Below, piece after piece: positions 8,678 through 16,865 of a DNA stretch of 64,000 nucleotides (position 1 is the stretch's first letter; every line of letters starts with the position of its first letter). The stretch spans positions 1 to 64,000 of the forward strand of contig PABH01000049.1 in the NCBI GenBank assembly GCA_002702705.1. The letters are read 5' to 3'. This DNA comes from Anaerolineaceae bacterium (GTDB lineage Bacteria > Chloroflexota > Anaerolineae > Anaerolineales > Anaerolineaceae). A program made the translations under genes and the position numbers. The notes under the pieces are model-generated. The model was not told the origin of the DNA and did no database searches. It worked only from the letters and a program-made list of their open reading frames with translations.

Positions 8678-9574
8678 ATGAATAAAACCCAATGGATCAG
8701 CTTGATCGCTCTCCTGATTCTGGTCATTTCCCTGCCGGTGTATGCGGTGTTTGAAAACCAGCGAATGGAAAAAGCACAGGTGCATCTACAGGAACAATAT
8801 GTTTTGGAAGGTATCGATGTATATTTGCAAAATTGTGCTTCTTGCCATGCAACGGATGGCAGCGGGATGGGGATGATGCCTGCATTAAACCGATCTGCAT
8901 TGGCCGAAGCAAACTCCGACATGCTTTTCAGAACGATTGCTCGTGCCACACACGGCACAGCCATGGCAGCCTGGCACAATGAAGAAGGCGGTATTTTAAA
9001 CGATTACCAGATACAAGAAATTGTGGCACTCATCCAAAATGTGGACTGGGACATGGTATCTCGCATGGCGGCTGTTCGTGGTTATGTTGAACCGCCGGTG
9101 CCCGCTGCGGAAACCGGCATGGCCTACCTGGAAATTGAAGATATGGATGACCCGCATCAATGTTTGGACTGTCACGAAGAGCCAGATATCCATGCTGAAC
9201 TGTTTGGTATTAACTGCGCACGCTGTCACAACACGGAAGCATGGAAACCAGCAGTATTAACCCGCCATGATTTTCTGTTGGATCATGGTGGAAAAGGTGA
9301 AGTGGACTGTGCCACCTGCCACCCCAATAATTATGTTGAATACGATTGTTATGCCTGTCATGAGGATCACCAACCGCCTGAAATGGAAACGGTGCATGTC
9401 GCAGAAAATTTAACGGAATATGAGAACTGTGCTTCCTGTCACCCGACGGGTGTAGCCGGTGAAGCGGATCAATTACGAAATATGAAACCGGAATTATACG
9501 GTCAACTGGATTTTAACACTACGGTTAATTTCACATTTGATCCAAATGAGATTGAATTGGTACCAGCGAAATAA
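8678..9574 (+). CDS. Six-heme c-type cytochrome (monoheme domain plus five-heme module)
   Basis: 298 aa from ATG 8678 with AAAGGAG at 8663-8669; the ORF extending to 8627 overlaps the Rieske gene and lacks a site. An N-terminal hydrophobic anchor (ISLIALLILVISLPVYAV) is followed by a class I cytochrome c domain: NCASCH with a later TAMAAW supplying the likely distal Met. A second part has five CxxCH motifs (CLDCH, CARCH, CATCH, CYACH, CASCH). This five-heme part is closely paralogous to the end of the next protein. Likely the electron acceptor of the Rieske protein, feeding the larger cytochromes (inference). Confidence 0.93.
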   Translation: MNKTQWISLIALLILVISLPVYAVFENQRMEKAQVHLQEQYVLEGIDVYLQNCASCHATDGSGMGMMPALNRSALAEANSDMLFRTIARATHGTAMAAWHNEEGGILNDYQIQEIVALIQNVDWDMVSRMAAVRGYVEPPVPAAETGMAYLEIEDMDDPHQCLDCHEEPDIHAELFGINCARCHNTEAWKPAVLTRHDFLLDHGGKGEVDCATCHPNNYVEYDCYACHEDHQPPEMETVHVAENLTEYENCASCHPTGVAGEADQLRNMKPELYGQLDFNTTVNFTFDPNEIELVPAK

Positions 9575-9635
9575 ACAGAAATAAAAAACAATAAAGGGTT
9601 TGTAACAAAAAACAAAAAGGAAAGGAGAGAAACTG

Positions 9636-10784
9636 ATGCAAATGAAAAAACTACCCCGCAAATACATGGTTTTATTCGTAATCGCATTTGTGGGAGCATT
9701 GGTCTTGAGCGTCTTGTTATACCTGAAATTCACGCATCAATTAACTCCTGGGCCGTTATCCGATTCACACCCCAAAGGTGTTTCGCTGGGTGGGGTTAAC
9801 TCTCACGCGGAACTAGAAACCAAATGCACTCACTGCCACGCCCCGGTGCATTGTTTGGAAGATACGCGCTGCCAGGATTGTCATAAAGATATTGCCAAAG
9901 ATCGTTTGGATGTATCCACCCTGCACGGGCGACTACCCGGGGTATCCCGCTGCCAGAACTGCCACACGGAACATAAAGGCCCTGACAATGAGTTGACGGT
10001 GCTGGCATACAATAATGTGGATCACTACCTGTTGGCTGGCTTCAGCCTGGATCAACATACTGAAGATTATGACGGCAGCAGTTTTAATTGCTCCACCTGT
10101 CACACACAGGAAGGTAGTTTTATTGAAACGATTGACTGTGTTAGCTGTCATGCCGAAAAAGATCATGACTATATCGCCACCCATATTGAAACGTACGGGT
10201 ATGCCTGTGCCGATTGCCATGATGGCAAAGATCGCATGATGGATGGTCTGAACCATGAGGAGTTTTATCCTCTCATCGGCGGGCATGAAACATTGGCCTG
10301 CGCGGACTGTCACCAGGATGGTGGTTATGTGGGATTAACACAAACCTGTTATGACTGCCACGCGGAACCTGAAATGCACGCCGGTGTATTTGGAACCGAT
10401 TGTTTACGCTGTCATTCCGAAGTCGCCTGGGCGCCTGCAGAATTAAAACAACACACCTTTATGATTCAACATGGTGAGGAAGAGATCGAAAGTTGTGAGA
10501 CCTGCCATGCTGGAACCTATACCGAATATCCATGTGGAAGCTGTCACGAAGATGCGGATATGGTGAGCGCGCATGCCGGTGTCGAGACACCTAATCTCCA
10601 CGATTGTATTTCCTGCCACCCCACAGGGCGAGGCAGTCAAATTACGGCACAAACCGGAAAACCAGACAATCCGGCGGGTGCTGACCAAGCGGTTAATGCC
10701 AATAATATGGCAATTGATCCAGTACTAAATCAAGAGCAATCCCAAGAGCAAAATCATGGCGAAGAACCACCTAAGAACAAATAG
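9636..10784 (+). CDS. Twelve-heme c-type cytochrome
   Basis: 382 aa, ATG 9636 with AAAGGAG at 9621-9627. One N-terminal membrane segment (MVLFVIAFVGALVLSVLLYL), then twelve CxxCH motifs: CTHCH, CQDCH, CQNCH, CSTCH, CVSCH, CADCH, CADCH, CYDCH, CLRCH, CETCH, CGSCH, CISCH. The last five match the five-heme module of the preceding gene, including MH-VFG-DC, W-PAEL, QHG and CHPTG. The tail is hydrophilic, Gln/Asn-rich and heme-free. Probably an anchored multiheme conduit outside the membrane; partner order is inferred from gene order. Confidence 0.93.
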   Translation: MQMKKLPRKYMVLFVIAFVGALVLSVLLYLKFTHQLTPGPLSDSHPKGVSLGGVNSHAELETKCTHCHAPVHCLEDTRCQDCHKDIAKDRLDVSTLHGRLPGVSRCQNCHTEHKGPDNELTVLAYNNVDHYLLAGFSLDQHTEDYDGSSFNCSTCHTQEGSFIETIDCVSCHAEKDHDYIATHIETYGYACADCHDGKDRMMDGLNHEEFYPLIGGHETLACADCHQDGGYVGLTQTCYDCHAEPEMHAGVFGTDCLRCHSEVAWAPAELKQHTFMIQHGEEEIESCETCHAGTYTEYPCGSCHEDADMVSAHAGVETPNLHDCISCHPTGRGSQITAQTGKPDNPAGADQAVNANNMAIDPVLNQEQSQEQNHGEEPPKNK

Positions 10785-10825
10785 CCCAGAAGTGGCCAAC
10801 GATTGGCCCGGAGAGGATGGGTAAT

Positions 10826-13201
10826 ATGAAAAAAATTATCATTTTACTTGTAGCCATAAACCTCAGTTTGATTGTTCTGCTGGCTGGTCTGTATTACCTG
10901 GCGGAGACATATCCCTTTCACCCGGGGAGTCCGCTGTTTGGCGTACAGAGTTTTGCAGAAAACCAACGAATCAAACTGACCAGTGATCCAATTCGTCAGG
11001 CTGAAATGAGTTTTGAACTTGTTGAACGCCGTCTGGCAGACCTGGCGATGGTCACAAATGCGGCCCATTTGGAGCCAGCTATTAAGGCGTTTGACCGCTG
11101 TTTAACCGCGGCCATCCCCAAGATTGAAGAAATTCCTCCAGAAAAAGCCGAAACCCTCTATCAAGAAGTGAGAAATCTAACGTTTCGAGCCGATATTGTT
11201 TTGGCAGACCTGGAACAACAGGTGAATGGAGAGTACTTGATTGTAATGAGGAATAAATTCGCCGCATTACAATCAACCGTGAATCCGGTACTTATTCCAA
11301 TCACCGGCGCAACACCAAACATGCCAATGGGTATCCTCGGAAAATTGATTCCCTTCCTTGGTAAGGAAGTTGACCATGGTGATTTTCCATTAAATGGCGG
11401 TCATGCGGATATTGACTGTCTGGATTGCCACGAAGATGGCGTTTATACAGAAACCCCTACGGAATGCGGCAGCTGCCATATTTTGGAGAGAGAACTGGAT
11501 TACTCCCAGACCTATGTCTTTAATTTGAATATGGATAACCACGCCAACTATCCGGAAAAATATGCACAGGACTGTGGAGAATGTCACCTGGTTAATAATT
11601 GGACCAGCCTGGAATTTGACCATACCAATGTGGGTACCTGCAAATCATGTCATAAAAATGATCTGCCTGAGCAAATTCCTGTAACTGGCCTACAGCCTGT
11701 AAGTTTTTCTTTGCGAGAATACAGCTATGAACCACTTTCCGTGAACGCTGATCACTACCCTAACGATGATTGTGCTTTATGCCATACGAATACGGAAGAC
11801 TGGGCAGAGGCTGTGTTTGACCATTACCAGGGTGACTGCGAATCCTGTCACGGTTTTACGGAAGAAACAAACCTCCATCCCCTTGGTGGTGAATGTCTGA
11901 AAGTGGAAAGCTGCGAATCCTGCCATAGTTATGACCTGCATGAAGAAGAGTATGCAGGTTCCTGTACCAATTGTCATAACGATGTGGAAGATTGGCTGAA
12001 CATTGAAGTGGACCATACCGAATACACCAACTGTTTTGACTGCCATGTGGATGATCGCCCGGTGGAACATTACAAGAGCAACTGTTCTACCTGTCATAAT
12101 ACCAGCCAGTGGGTGCCGGCCTTCTTTGACCACAGCCCCGATTCCACCTGTGTATCTTGTCACGCTGAACCAGTGGGTCATTATGGCAATGAATGTGCCA
12201 CATGCCATTCCATGGAAACCTGGGAAAATGGACGGTTTCCGCACACCTTTGATAACTGTTCCAGCTGCCACAACAGCCCCCAGAATCACTATCCGGCTAC
12301 CTGTACCACCTGCCACACCACCCAGTCCTGGCATACCATATCCATTGACCACACCGATTTGGTGTTATGCACCCAGTGTCATGCCGCCCCTACAGCCCAT
12401 TACGATGGCGCCTGCCAAAACTGCCATGACATTTCCAATTGGACTGGTGCTGTCTTTAACCACATGGGCCAGACGGAATGTTTGCAGTGCCATACAGCAC
12501 CCGGTGGGCATTATGAAGGTGTTTGTTCCAACTGCCATAACACCTTCAACTGGAGCCAGATTAATTTTGACCACAGTGGATTAACTTATTGTGAAGGCTG
12601 CCACAGCAGTCCGGAGAACCATTATGACGGAACTTGCTCGGGCTGCCATACCACAACCACCTGGTCCAATGTGATCTATACCCATACCGATAACGCCACC
12701 TGTTCCAGCTGTCATGAAAAAGAAGGACACTGGCCGGGACAATGCTCTCGCTGCCATATCACGTCTGCCTGGAATATCTACACCTTTGATCACACCGGGT
12801 ACAGTGATTGTAAGGCCTGCCATGCCCGCCCGAGTGGTCATACCCGCGGACAGTGTTCTCGCTGCCATACCACGGATGATTGGACGCCCATCCCAACCCA
12901 GGTGCCTACCTTAACACCGACCGAAACACAGCCAGAGGAACCGGAAGAAAAATCGGTACCGACCCAACTGCCGCCAACCAGCGAAGTGATTGTGCCGCCC
13001 GTCAGCACGACGGCCGTGCCCATAATCATACCGACTCAACCACCAGCAACTGCTGTGCCAACCGAACCGGTTGAACCGACCACCGTCCCGACCGAGATGC
13101 CCACCCCGGAACCGCCGGTTGTTTCACCGGAACCACCGGTAGAACCAACCCCAACCCCGGGTGAGTTCCCAGAACCGCCGGTGCCCGTGCCCGGTTTGTA
13201 A
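10826..13201 (+). CDS. Twenty-four-heme c-type cytochrome with Pro/Thr-rich tail
   Basis: 791 aa from ATG 10826; ATG 10817 is possible but sits on the GGAGAGGA site. An N-terminal membrane segment (IIILLVAINLSLIVLLAGLYY) and a heme-free helical region of about 180 residues precede 24 CxxCH motifs. From the tenth motif on they form about eight tandem units of 36-37 residues with two hemes each, of pattern CxxCH-W-F-H-CxxCH-GHY. Conserved FDH and HY histidines could be axial ligands. The last ~104 residues have no heme and are rich in Pro, Thr, Val and Glu, like a cell-wall-spanning spacer. It ends the operon before a terminator. Likely a long heme wire or surface cytochrome (inference). Confidence 0.93.
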   Translation: MKKIIILLVAINLSLIVLLAGLYYLAETYPFHPGSPLFGVQSFAENQRIKLTSDPIRQAEMSFELVERRLADLAMVTNAAHLEPAIKAFDRCLTAAIPKIEEIPPEKAETLYQEVRNLTFRADIVLADLEQQVNGEYLIVMRNKFAALQSTVNPVLIPITGATPNMPMGILGKLIPFLGKEVDHGDFPLNGGHADIDCLDCHEDGVYTETPTECGSCHILERELDYSQTYVFNLNMDNHANYPEKYAQDCGECHLVNNWTSLEFDHTNVGTCKSCHKNDLPEQIPVTGLQPVSFSLREYSYEPLSVNADHYPNDDCALCHTNTEDWAEAVFDHYQGDCESCHGFTEETNLHPLGGECLKVESCESCHSYDLHEEEYAGSCTNCHNDVEDWLNIEVDHTEYTNCFDCHVDDRPVEHYKSNCSTCHNTSQWVPAFFDHSPDSTCVSCHAEPVGHYGNECATCHSMETWENGRFPHTFDNCSSCHNSPQNHYPATCTTCHTTQSWHTISIDHTDLVLCTQCHAAPTAHYDGACQNCHDISNWTGAVFNHMGQTECLQCHTAPGGHYEGVCSNCHNTFNWSQINFDHSGLTYCEGCHSSPENHYDGTCSGCHTTTTWSNVIYTHTDNATCSSCHEKEGHWPGQCSRCHITSAWNIYTFDHTGYSDCKACHARPSGHTRGQCSRCHTTDDWTPIPTQVPTLTPTETQPEEPEEKSVPTQLPPTSEVIVPPVSTTAVPIIIPTQPPATAVPTEPVEPTTVPTEMPTPEPPVVSPEPPVEPTPTPGEFPEPPVPVPGL

Positions 13202-13221
13202 ACCAATTGCCTTGCCGATTT

Positions 13222-13257
13222 CCATCCGGTGGTTGTGCGTGAATTTCCACCGGATGG
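13222..13257 (+). terminator. Terminator of the cytochrome operon
   Basis: CCATCCGGTGG (13222-13232) pairs perfectly with CCACCGGATGG (13247-13257) across a 14-nt loop, followed by TTCGTTTTAAG. It lies 20 bp after the 24-heme gene. Confidence 0.7.
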
Positions 13258-13339
13258 TTCGTTTTAAGATTCGATCATCGTTTTTTTAAGGAAGACCAAT
13301 TTGGAGGTTACGTTTTTTGAATGTTGAAGTTAATCAGCT

Positions 13340-13615
13340 CTACGATGATGATCCCTTGACTAACTTCTTTGCCCGATCGAAGTCTTTTGGTTTCACATAA
13401 ACCGTATAAATAAAGGATGGCGGGGAAGCCCCTTTATACATGGCGAGATTTGCATTGGCATAGGTTTGGGCATCAATGGCTGAACCGATGCTGCCACGGG
13501 TGCGTGTGGTCCGGATTTCATATTTGACATTGTTTTTCTCAAGGATAGTGGTTGTTCTTCTGATCTCTTCAGCGGAAGTATCCACAGCCAGTTTTTTCAT
13601 AAATAACCCAAACAT
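13340..13615 (-). CDS. Small protein of unknown function (DUF2007-like)
   Basis: 91 aa from the ATG at 13615, which has AGAGGTGG upstream; the reading frame stays open to 13888 but that part is repeat-bearing intergenic sequence, so the short form is chosen. The sequence has EEIRRTTTILEKNNVKYEIRT, then FIYTVYVKPKDFDRAKKLVKG, resembling small signal-transducer-like ferredoxin-fold proteins (DUF2007), where a strand precedes a helix with DFDRAKKLL. Identification is tentative. It converges on the cytochrome operon terminator. Confidence 0.65.
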   Translation of the reverse strand: MFGLFMKKLAVDTSAEEIRRTTTILEKNNVKYEIRTTRTRGSIGSAIDAQTYANANLAMYKGASPPSFIYTVYVKPKDFDRAKKLVKGSSS

Positions 13616-13746
13616 TTTTGCCACCTCTTTTTTAAGTTTTCCCACATGACAGAAATATAACCAAAGTTTAATTAATAATAGCATGCCCAATCGGTGCGAC
13701 GCAACTCCAGGAACCGGACAATCCTGGGTTTTTGTCCTTGAAGAGC

Positions 13747-13837
13747 AAACCTCGGGCTTGTATCCTTGCTGATGGTGTGTTGGTTTTTTTGTTAGGTTAA
13801 GCAAATAGGTAACCCTGGTTATCACAAACCCGAGGTT
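13747..13837. repeat. ~90-bp inverted-repeat element, copy 1
   Basis: AAACCTCGGGCTTGT at 13747-13761 is complementary, with one mismatch, to ACAAACCCGAGGTT at 13824-13837. The length and arm layout match copies at 25579, 25681, 28582, 46413 and 54828. Confidence 0.65.
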
Positions 13838-13923
13838 GGGGAAGGCTTCTAGCCGGGTTGACCGAAGCCAGATTGTGGGATTCGGCATAAAAAGAATGGT
13901 AACTAAGACGGGGTTTATAAATA

Positions 13924-14112
13924 GGTGCGACGCACTTTATTTTACAGGAGACCCTTTTTAGGCAAGCCCTTTGGCAAACCATTCAGTCGATAACCAGTTC
14001 AGTGCGTTGCACCTTGGAGCAAGAAGGTGCAACGTACTTTTTTGAGGCTGGGTAATTTGGGCAGAGGAAAATCTTATTACCCTGCCCCCTTAACAAACCA
14101 AGTACGTCGCAC
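13924..14112. repeat. Element with GGTGCGACGCACTT ends and an internal hairpin
   Basis: GGTGCGACGCACTT (13924-13937) is the inverted counterpart of AGTACGTCGCAC (14101-14112). Inside, AGTGCGTTGCACCTT (14001-14015) pairs with AAGGTGCAACGTACT (14024-14038) over an 8-nt loop, followed by TTTTTTG, so the inner hairpin could also act as a terminator. Same end sequence as the 16758-16845 element. Confidence 0.6.
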
Positions 14113-14218
14113 GAAGAAGTTATCTGTTATTCCAGTGTTAAAATTAATTAAATCCATCGTTTCATAATAAAAATGAAGGTTTTTCCTGGTTTAAACGTCT
14201 AATAGATAGAAATAATTT

Positions 14219-14776
14219 ATGGATACTATTACCCTGATTCAACAATGCCAAGCTGGTGATACAACTGCGATTGAGGTGCTGGTTGAGACCTATCAAAGCA
14301 GCATGTATCGGTTAGCTATCCTCTTGCTGGATGATCCGGCAGAGGCGGATGAAGCCGTGCAAAATGCTTTTATTTCCGCCTGCCGTTCGATCCATTCCTA
14401 TCAGGGAAATGCATCCTTACGCACCTGGCTGACGTCAATTGTGATTAATGAGTGTTACAACATATTGCGAAAAAGGGCAAGAATGGAGCGGCTTAAAGAG
14501 AGAATTTTGATCTTTGTCCGTCTCTTTGCCCCTACAAAACACCCCGAAAATAAGGTTATTGAGCGTGAGGAAAACGACTTGGTTTGGCATACGATTCAAA
14601 CGCTTGGTGAGAAACATCGGGTTCCCATTATTTTGAGATATTACCAGGATTTATCAGTAATAGAGATTGCTCAGATACTCAATATCAAAGAAGGGACCGT
14701 TCATTCTCGGCTAAATACAGCCCGGGAACGTTTGCGTAAGGCGTTAAGTCATTTGAAGGCAGAAGATTATGAATGA
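14219..14776 (+). CDS. ECF-type RNA polymerase sigma-70 factor
   Basis: 185 aa. Region 2 spans about residues 12-85 (ALVETYQSSMYRLA-like helix, DEAVQNAFISACRSI, TWLTSIVINECYNILRK) and region 4 about 115-180 (RVPIILRYYQDLSVIEIAQILN, GTVHSRLNTARERLRKAL). No region 3, as in ECF sigmas. ATG 14219 has only a weak ribosome site. The last bases overlap the start of the anti-sigma gene by 8 nt (stop TGA at 14774, next ATG at 14769), so the two are translationally coupled. The regulon cannot be told from the sequence. Confidence 0.95.
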   Translation: MDTITLIQQCQAGDTTAIEVLVETYQSSMYRLAILLLDDPAEADEAVQNAFISACRSIHSYQGNASLRTWLTSIVINECYNILRKRARMERLKERILIFVRLFAPTKHPENKVIEREENDLVWHTIQTLGEKHRVPIILRYYQDLSVIEIAQILNIKEGTVHSRLNTARERLRKALSHLKAEDYE

Positions 14777-16511
14777 AATTTCACATAAAAAGGCGCATCG
14801 TTGGATCCAGAAGTCTAGCGACGGCATGCTGACGGATAGGGAAGAGGTATTACTGGCTAATCATTTATCCGGATGTGATGGTTGCCGGTCCTACCAGAAA
14901 GAGTTGGAAGACTTACAAACTTCCATCAAAGTATCATTGCAACGGCGGACTGTTATGCTTACACGTCGCTTCCCTCAAAAAAAAGGAGAGAAACAACCGG
15001 CTCAGTTGTATCAAACATTACGGAGGACTATTCGTATGAAAAAAATTCAAAAGGTAGCGTATGCGTTTGTTGGCGTTTTTTTGATGGCTGTGCTCTTATT
15101 TGTGGGCATAAGTCTGGGTCAACAAATTATTCCAACCCCTGGCATGAGTGAAACCTCAATGCCCACAAAGAACGTTCTTTCTACCCAACAGCCATTGGTG
15201 GAGGAGGAGGTCACGATTGAATCCTTGGACGTTGTTTTAATTGATTTCTACTTCTATAGCTCCTTGACTCGGGAACAGGAAGCTGTAAATGCGCTGGTCA
15301 GTCAATTTAATCAAATTCATAAGGATGAAATTGTTATCCAGCAAACTAAAGATTTTCCTGATCTGGCTGGCGAGGGGGGATACTATCAAGGTATGGCAGA
15401 GCAATTTGATTGTTTCGTCACACAAACAGACCCAAGAGGTGCAGCATTGTCAGGTGCTGTTCTTGACCTGAACGCCTGGATGGAAGCGGAAAAATCAGCT
15501 TTTCAGCAAGATTTCGATCAGACCATCCTGGATGCCTCTCGCTACGAAGGCAGCCTTATTAATTTGCCTCTTTCTATTCAGCCCCCAATCATGGTATATA
15601 ACGCTGAATTACTGGCCCGGCATGGGTTGGAACCCCCGTCTACCGACTGGACCTTTGATGAATTTTTAGAATTGATTACATCCGTTACCTCGATTTCCGG
15701 GTCCGAAAAAAGTTATGGTTTTTTACTTAGTAGTAATTCAGTAAACACATCTGAACTATTGTATGCTGGGAACGACCTGCAATGGCTTGATTTATCCGGT
15801 GATTTTCCGATGGTAAACTTAAACACCCCCGAAATGGTGAATACATTAAGCTGGTTAAACGATATGGAAAAGTCCGGGGTTCTGTTTGAAAGTTCACCTG
15901 AGGAAGATTGGTGGACAGCAATCAGTAGCGCAGTTCAGTCAGGGCAAATCGGTTTTTGGACGACGTACGCAGGAAGCGAGCATGAACAATTTTTTAAACA
16001 ACAAAAGGCAACCTTCGAGATTGGTATTGCACCGATTCCGTTTACAGCAGAACCAAATGGCCCCTACGAGCACGCTTATCAGCAAGGGTTCTACATCTCC
16101 CACCTTTCACAGAATCCAGAGGCCTGCTGGGAATTCGCAAAATACTTATCAGAACACTCCGCTGTGTTGAATGGTATACCCGCGCGCACTTCGGTGTCTT
16201 TTTCTCCCACCTGGGAATCTCAGGTGGGTGTTACACAAACAGCCATCTATCGGGTCGCATTGGCAAACACGCTCGTTGAAAATGACCCTCATCGATACAA
16301 CTATCTGCTTATACCCGTCAATAACTGGTTATGGCGAGTTTATCAGAATATTAAAATCGGGAATGACCCTATGCAGGAATTAAGTCTTGCGCAACAGAAA
16401 GCCGATGTATACCTGGCGTGTTTGACCCCACTGGATGTGTCCCATCTAACGGACAAGGACTTATCCGCGGAAGTAGAGGCTTGCGCAAAACAAAGCGATC
16501 CATCTTATTAA
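14769..16511 (+). CDS. Anti-sigma factor fused to an extracellular solute-binding domain
   Basis: 580 aa. Residues 1-50 form a zinc-finger anti-sigma domain with HLSGCDGC (the H-x3-C-x2-C signature) on the cytoplasmic side. A membrane helix follows at about 95-117 (VAYAFVGVFLMAVLLFVGISL). From about 155 to 560 the sequence is a complete family-1 extracellular solute-binding fold: REQEAVNALVSQFNQ, LDLNAWMEAEKSAF, LPLSIQPPIMVYNAELL, DWTFDEFLELI, GIAPIP, NPEACWEFAKYLSEHS. No permease or ABC ATPase gene is adjacent. The natural reading is a one-protein receptor: an outside ligand, probably a sugar or oligosaccharide, controls release of the ECF sigma factor encoded just upstream (inference). Confidence 0.88.
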   Translation: MNEISHKKAHRWIQKSSDGMLTDREEVLLANHLSGCDGCRSYQKELEDLQTSIKVSLQRRTVMLTRRFPQKKGEKQPAQLYQTLRRTIRMKKIQKVAYAFVGVFLMAVLLFVGISLGQQIIPTPGMSETSMPTKNVLSTQQPLVEEEVTIESLDVVLIDFYFYSSLTREQEAVNALVSQFNQIHKDEIVIQQTKDFPDLAGEGGYYQGMAEQFDCFVTQTDPRGAALSGAVLDLNAWMEAEKSAFQQDFDQTILDASRYEGSLINLPLSIQPPIMVYNAELLARHGLEPPSTDWTFDEFLELITSVTSISGSEKSYGFLLSSNSVNTSELLYAGNDLQWLDLSGDFPMVNLNTPEMVNTLSWLNDMEKSGVLFESSPEEDWWTAISSAVQSGQIGFWTTYAGSEHEQFFKQQKATFEIGIAPIPFTAEPNGPYEHAYQQGFYISHLSQNPEACWEFAKYLSEHSAVLNGIPARTSVSFSPTWESQVGVTQTAIYRVALANTLVENDPHRYNYLLIPVNNWLWRVYQNIKIGNDPMQELSLAQQKADVYLACLTPLDVSHLTDKDLSAEVEACAKQSDPSY

Positions 16512-16566
16512 TATATATACCCGGCTCGAGGTCTGTTTTTCGAAAAAAGATTCGTGTCAAAACGTT

Positions 16567-16618
16567 CGCCGGGAGGGGTGATTCTTCACAGGGTTGGACT
16601 TCAAGTCACCTCCCGGCG
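16567..16618. repeat. ~52-bp palindromic element
   Basis: CGCCGGGAGG (16567-16576) pairs with CCTCCCGGCG (16609-16618); the pairing continues with TGA/TCA on the inner side after a 2-nt bulge. Related in size and arms to elements at 16628, 25430, 25506, 25786 and 31271. Confidence 0.6.
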
Positions 16619-16627
16619 AGGAGCACC

Positions 16628-16682
16628 CTCCCCGTTGGTGATTTTGGCAACGACGTATGGTAAGAATCAGCCCAACGGGGAG
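16628..16682. repeat. ~54-bp palindromic element
   Basis: CTCCCCGTTGG (16628-16638) pairs perfectly with CCAACGGGGAG (16672-16682). Carries the internal AAGAATCA seen near the right arm or right flank of other copies. Confidence 0.65.
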
Positions 16683-16757
16683 CTGGTTACGAGGAATTTT
16701 GAACTCCGAATCTAATCGTTTGGCAAAATGCCTCCGAAAGGTGTCATTTAAAAAAGG

Positions 16758-16845
16758 GGTGCAACGCACTGTATACGTCATCAGCTAATAATTTGATATG
16801 AGATTTGCCTAGAAGACTATTTGGTGAGCAAAAGTGCGTCGCACC
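16758..16845. repeat. 88-bp element with GGTGCAACGCACT terminal inverted repeats
   Basis: GGTGCAACGCACT (16758-16770) is the inverted counterpart of AAGTGCGTCGCACC (16832-16845), one mismatch. MITE-like in size; same family as the 13924-14112 element. Too small to encode a protein. Confidence 0.6.
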
Positions 16846-16865
16846 TCGGAACTGCTTCTATTTAT

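Larger units (their letters stand above)
13616..14218. other. 603-bp non-coding stretch made mostly of inverted repeats
   Basis: No convincing gene. Contains a ~90-bp element (13747-13837), GGTGCGACGCA motifs at 13693 and 13924, a long hairpin (14001-14039) and a partner AGTACGTCGCAC at 14101. The promoter of the ECF sigma gene must lie at its right end, where I see no clear -10/-35 pair. Confidence 0.7.
16512..16757. other. Repeat-filled intergenic region after the anti-sigma gene
   Basis: Holds a half-site of the ~90-bp family (GCTCGAGGTCTGTT, 16524-16537) and two ~53-bp palindromic elements. No gene supported. Together with the element at 16758-16845 it fills the 354-bp gap before the ABC transporter. 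Confidence 0.65.

Noticed and set aside
11777-12584. Long antisense and alternate frames (191 and 193 codons) inside the 24-heme gene
   Set aside because: They arise from the repeated CxxCH codons of the cytochrome; translations are rich in Thr, Ile and Met with no domain and no ribosome site.
11900-12880. Regularly spaced DNA repeats resembling a CRISPR array
   Set aside because: Spacing follows the 36-37 residue cytochrome repeat and stays in frame; repeats are not identical and spacers are not unique.
13616-13888. N-terminal extension of the small minus-strand gene at 13340
   Set aside because: Contains repeat elements and no start signal; the ATG at 13615 has a good ribosome site.
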